DNA from: Chloroflexota bacterium
Lineage (GTDB): Bacteria; Chloroflexota; Anaerolineae; Anaerolineales; Anaerolineaceae
Direction: 5' to 3'
Length of the DNA stretch: 64,000 bases
NCBI GenBank assembly: GCA_021825925.1
Contig: JAKAFP010000007.1
Span: forward strand, 112,515-176,514
Made by a program: the position numbers and the translations under genes. The notes under the pieces are model-generated. The model was given only the letters and a program-made list of their open reading frames with translations, did not search any database and was not told where the DNA came from. Shown in pieces: positions 61,519-64,000 of this stretch. Each line of letters begins with the position of its first letter. Position 1 is the stretch's first letter.

Positions 61519-62496
61519 CTAATCCAACTCATGTTCAAAATTCGAAATTTCATCTTCAACAGTGACTTTTTCCTTTTTCCGCCCTTTTTGCCCCAATAGC
61601 AGCGAATACAAACTGCTGCCCATGGTCAAAGCCGCGCCCACCAATGTCACCCATGAGGGGAACTGATGCCAAAGCAGCAGCCCCCAGGTGGTATTGATGG
61701 GCAGCGACATGTATTCAAAAGGCGCCACCACCGAAGCTGTGGCCAAACTGTAGGCTTTTGCGATAAAGAACATGCCGCCTACCCAGATCAAGGCCAGGCC
61801 GAAGATGACCAGAAGATCCAGCCAGCTAGGCATGCTCCAGGCATGGAAAAGGAATGCAATGCTCGGATCAGCATTCGGCATGGGACCGATCGCGATCACG
61901 ATCGGGGCAAGGATGGCCGAAAAACCCAGGTAAACGAAGGTGCTGAAGTAGCCCATGGTGGCACTGCTTTCAGTGGTTTGCAGCCGGCGTGTGACCAACA
62001 CCGAGAGCACGTAAAACACCACATTGAGCAGGATGAAAATGGAGCCAATATTGAAATGCGCCGAAGTGGGACGGATGATGATCAGCACGCCGATGAAGCC
62101 AACCACCAGCGCGATCCATTTCTTGGCGGGCACCTTTTCACCAAGCAGCATGACCGACAAAAGCGTGATCATCAGGGGTGTCGAAAACTTGATCGCCGAT
62201 ATCTCCGCCAGCGGCAGGGAGGCCAGCCCCATGAAGTAAGTGGTATACGAGAGAAAAAGGAAAGCCCCCCGCAGGATCTCAAGTTTGGGTTGTTGGGTTT
62301 TGGGCAGCCCCCTCTGCCCTTCCATTCGATAGAGGATGAGAGTAATGGGGATGGCGATCAACGTGCGCAGAATGACGATTTCCAGGATCGGATAGCTGCC
62401 GCCCATTCGCTTGACGGTAATATCTTGCAGTGAGAATATGAAAATTCCCAATACAAGCGCGCCAACACCCAATAGGTTCTTATTTTTATTTTTCAC
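61519..62496 (-). CDS. EamA/DMT-family transporter
   Basis: This 325-residue protein has ten predicted transmembrane helices in two EamA repeats. The first begins LLGVGALVLGIFIFSLQDIT and the second is near STFVYLGFSAILAPIVIAIG. It is probably an exporter of small metabolites. It lies 6 nt downstream of the third aldo/keto reductase and 20 nt upstream of the DUF2255 gene. The hydrophilic charged C-terminus (GRKKEKVTVEDE) is cytosolic. Confidence 0.85.
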   Translation of the reverse strand: MKNKNKNLLGVGALVLGIFIFSLQDITVKRMGGSYPILEIVILRTLIAIPITLILYRMEGQRGLPKTQQPKLEILRGAFLFLSYTTYFMGLASLPLAEISAIKFSTPLMITLLSVMLLGEKVPAKKWIALVVGFIGVLIIIRPTSAHFNIGSIFILLNVVFYVLSVLVTRRLQTTESSATMGYFSTFVYLGFSAILAPIVIAIGPMPNADPSIAFLFHAWSMPSWLDLLVIFGLALIWVGGMFFIAKAYSLATASVVAPFEYMSLPINTTWGLLLWHQFPSWVTLVGAALTMGSSLYSLLLGQKGRKKEKVTVEDEISNFEHELD

Positions 62497-62502
62497 AAAG
62501 CC

Positions 62503-64000
<1,498 letters not shown>

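Overview
The window reads as a piece of a Chloroflexota (probably Anaerolineae) chromosome. The evidence is indirect: S-layer-homology (SLH) proteins with Thr/Pro-rich linkers, a CsaB-type pyruvyltransferase region, a lactate/2-hydroxyacid dehydrogenase with a ferredoxin-bearing EtfA, and palindromic intergenic repeats of a kind familiar from that phylum. No rRNA or tRNA gene was seen, so taxonomy is inference. The window has two compositional halves: about 1-26.7 kb is strongly AT-rich accessory DNA, and about 26.8-64 kb is ordinary chromosome of clearly higher GC.

Accessory half (1-26.7 kb). A Tn7-like transposition operon tnsA-tnsB-tnsC-tniQ (8089 down to 2312, minus strand) is driven by a consensus promoter and faces a divergent XRE regulator. 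Cargo lies on both sides. To the left are a type I methylase/specificity pair (hsdM partial, hsdS). To the right are a zinc-ribbon protein, a hipA kinase with an HTH partner and a third small gene, a CD-NTase plus SLATT membrane-effector pair (CBASS-like), a small YjzC-like gene, a peptidase/GNAT pair, and a large RloC-like ATPase with candidate RNase residues and its partner. Two arrays of TTGCCAA-type sites share exactly the spacing 31-22-43 bp (22964-23084 and 26590-26710). Each ends 25 bp after the start of its last site. A matching inverted 25-bp end starting TGT lies at 23100. I read this as the right end of a large Tn7-like element (>23 kb, left end outside the window), followed after 15 bp by a second, transposase-less element (23100-26710). 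That second element carries an ImmA/IrrE-like pseudogene and a marR-alpha/beta hydrolase pair, and its right end coincides with the GC shift.

Chromosomal half (26.8-64 kb). A PfkB kinase and TrpF-like pair is followed by small redox genes (AhpD-like, DUF2892, thioredoxin fusion, DUF2202 ferritin-like, 4Fe-4S membrane protein) and an ECF-type sigma factor with a FecR-like membrane partner. After a palindromic-repeat cluster come a SerA-like dehydrogenase and a divergent FAD oxidase-EtfB-EtfA operon. A cell-surface block follows (40.7-59 kb): two SLH-anchored exported proteins (one an M4 metalloprotease), a lipoprotein, glycosyltransferases, a polysaccharide ABC exporter, a 1301-residue pyruvyltransferase/double-GT2 fusion, and two multi-membrane-span GT39/ArnT-like glycosyltransferases. 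SLH domains bind pyruvylated wall glycans, so the block plausibly makes both the anchor polymer and the anchored proteins. The window ends in a minus-strand operon of three aldo/keto reductases, an EamA transporter, a DUF2255 protein and a carboxymuconolactone-decarboxylase-like protein cut by the window edge.
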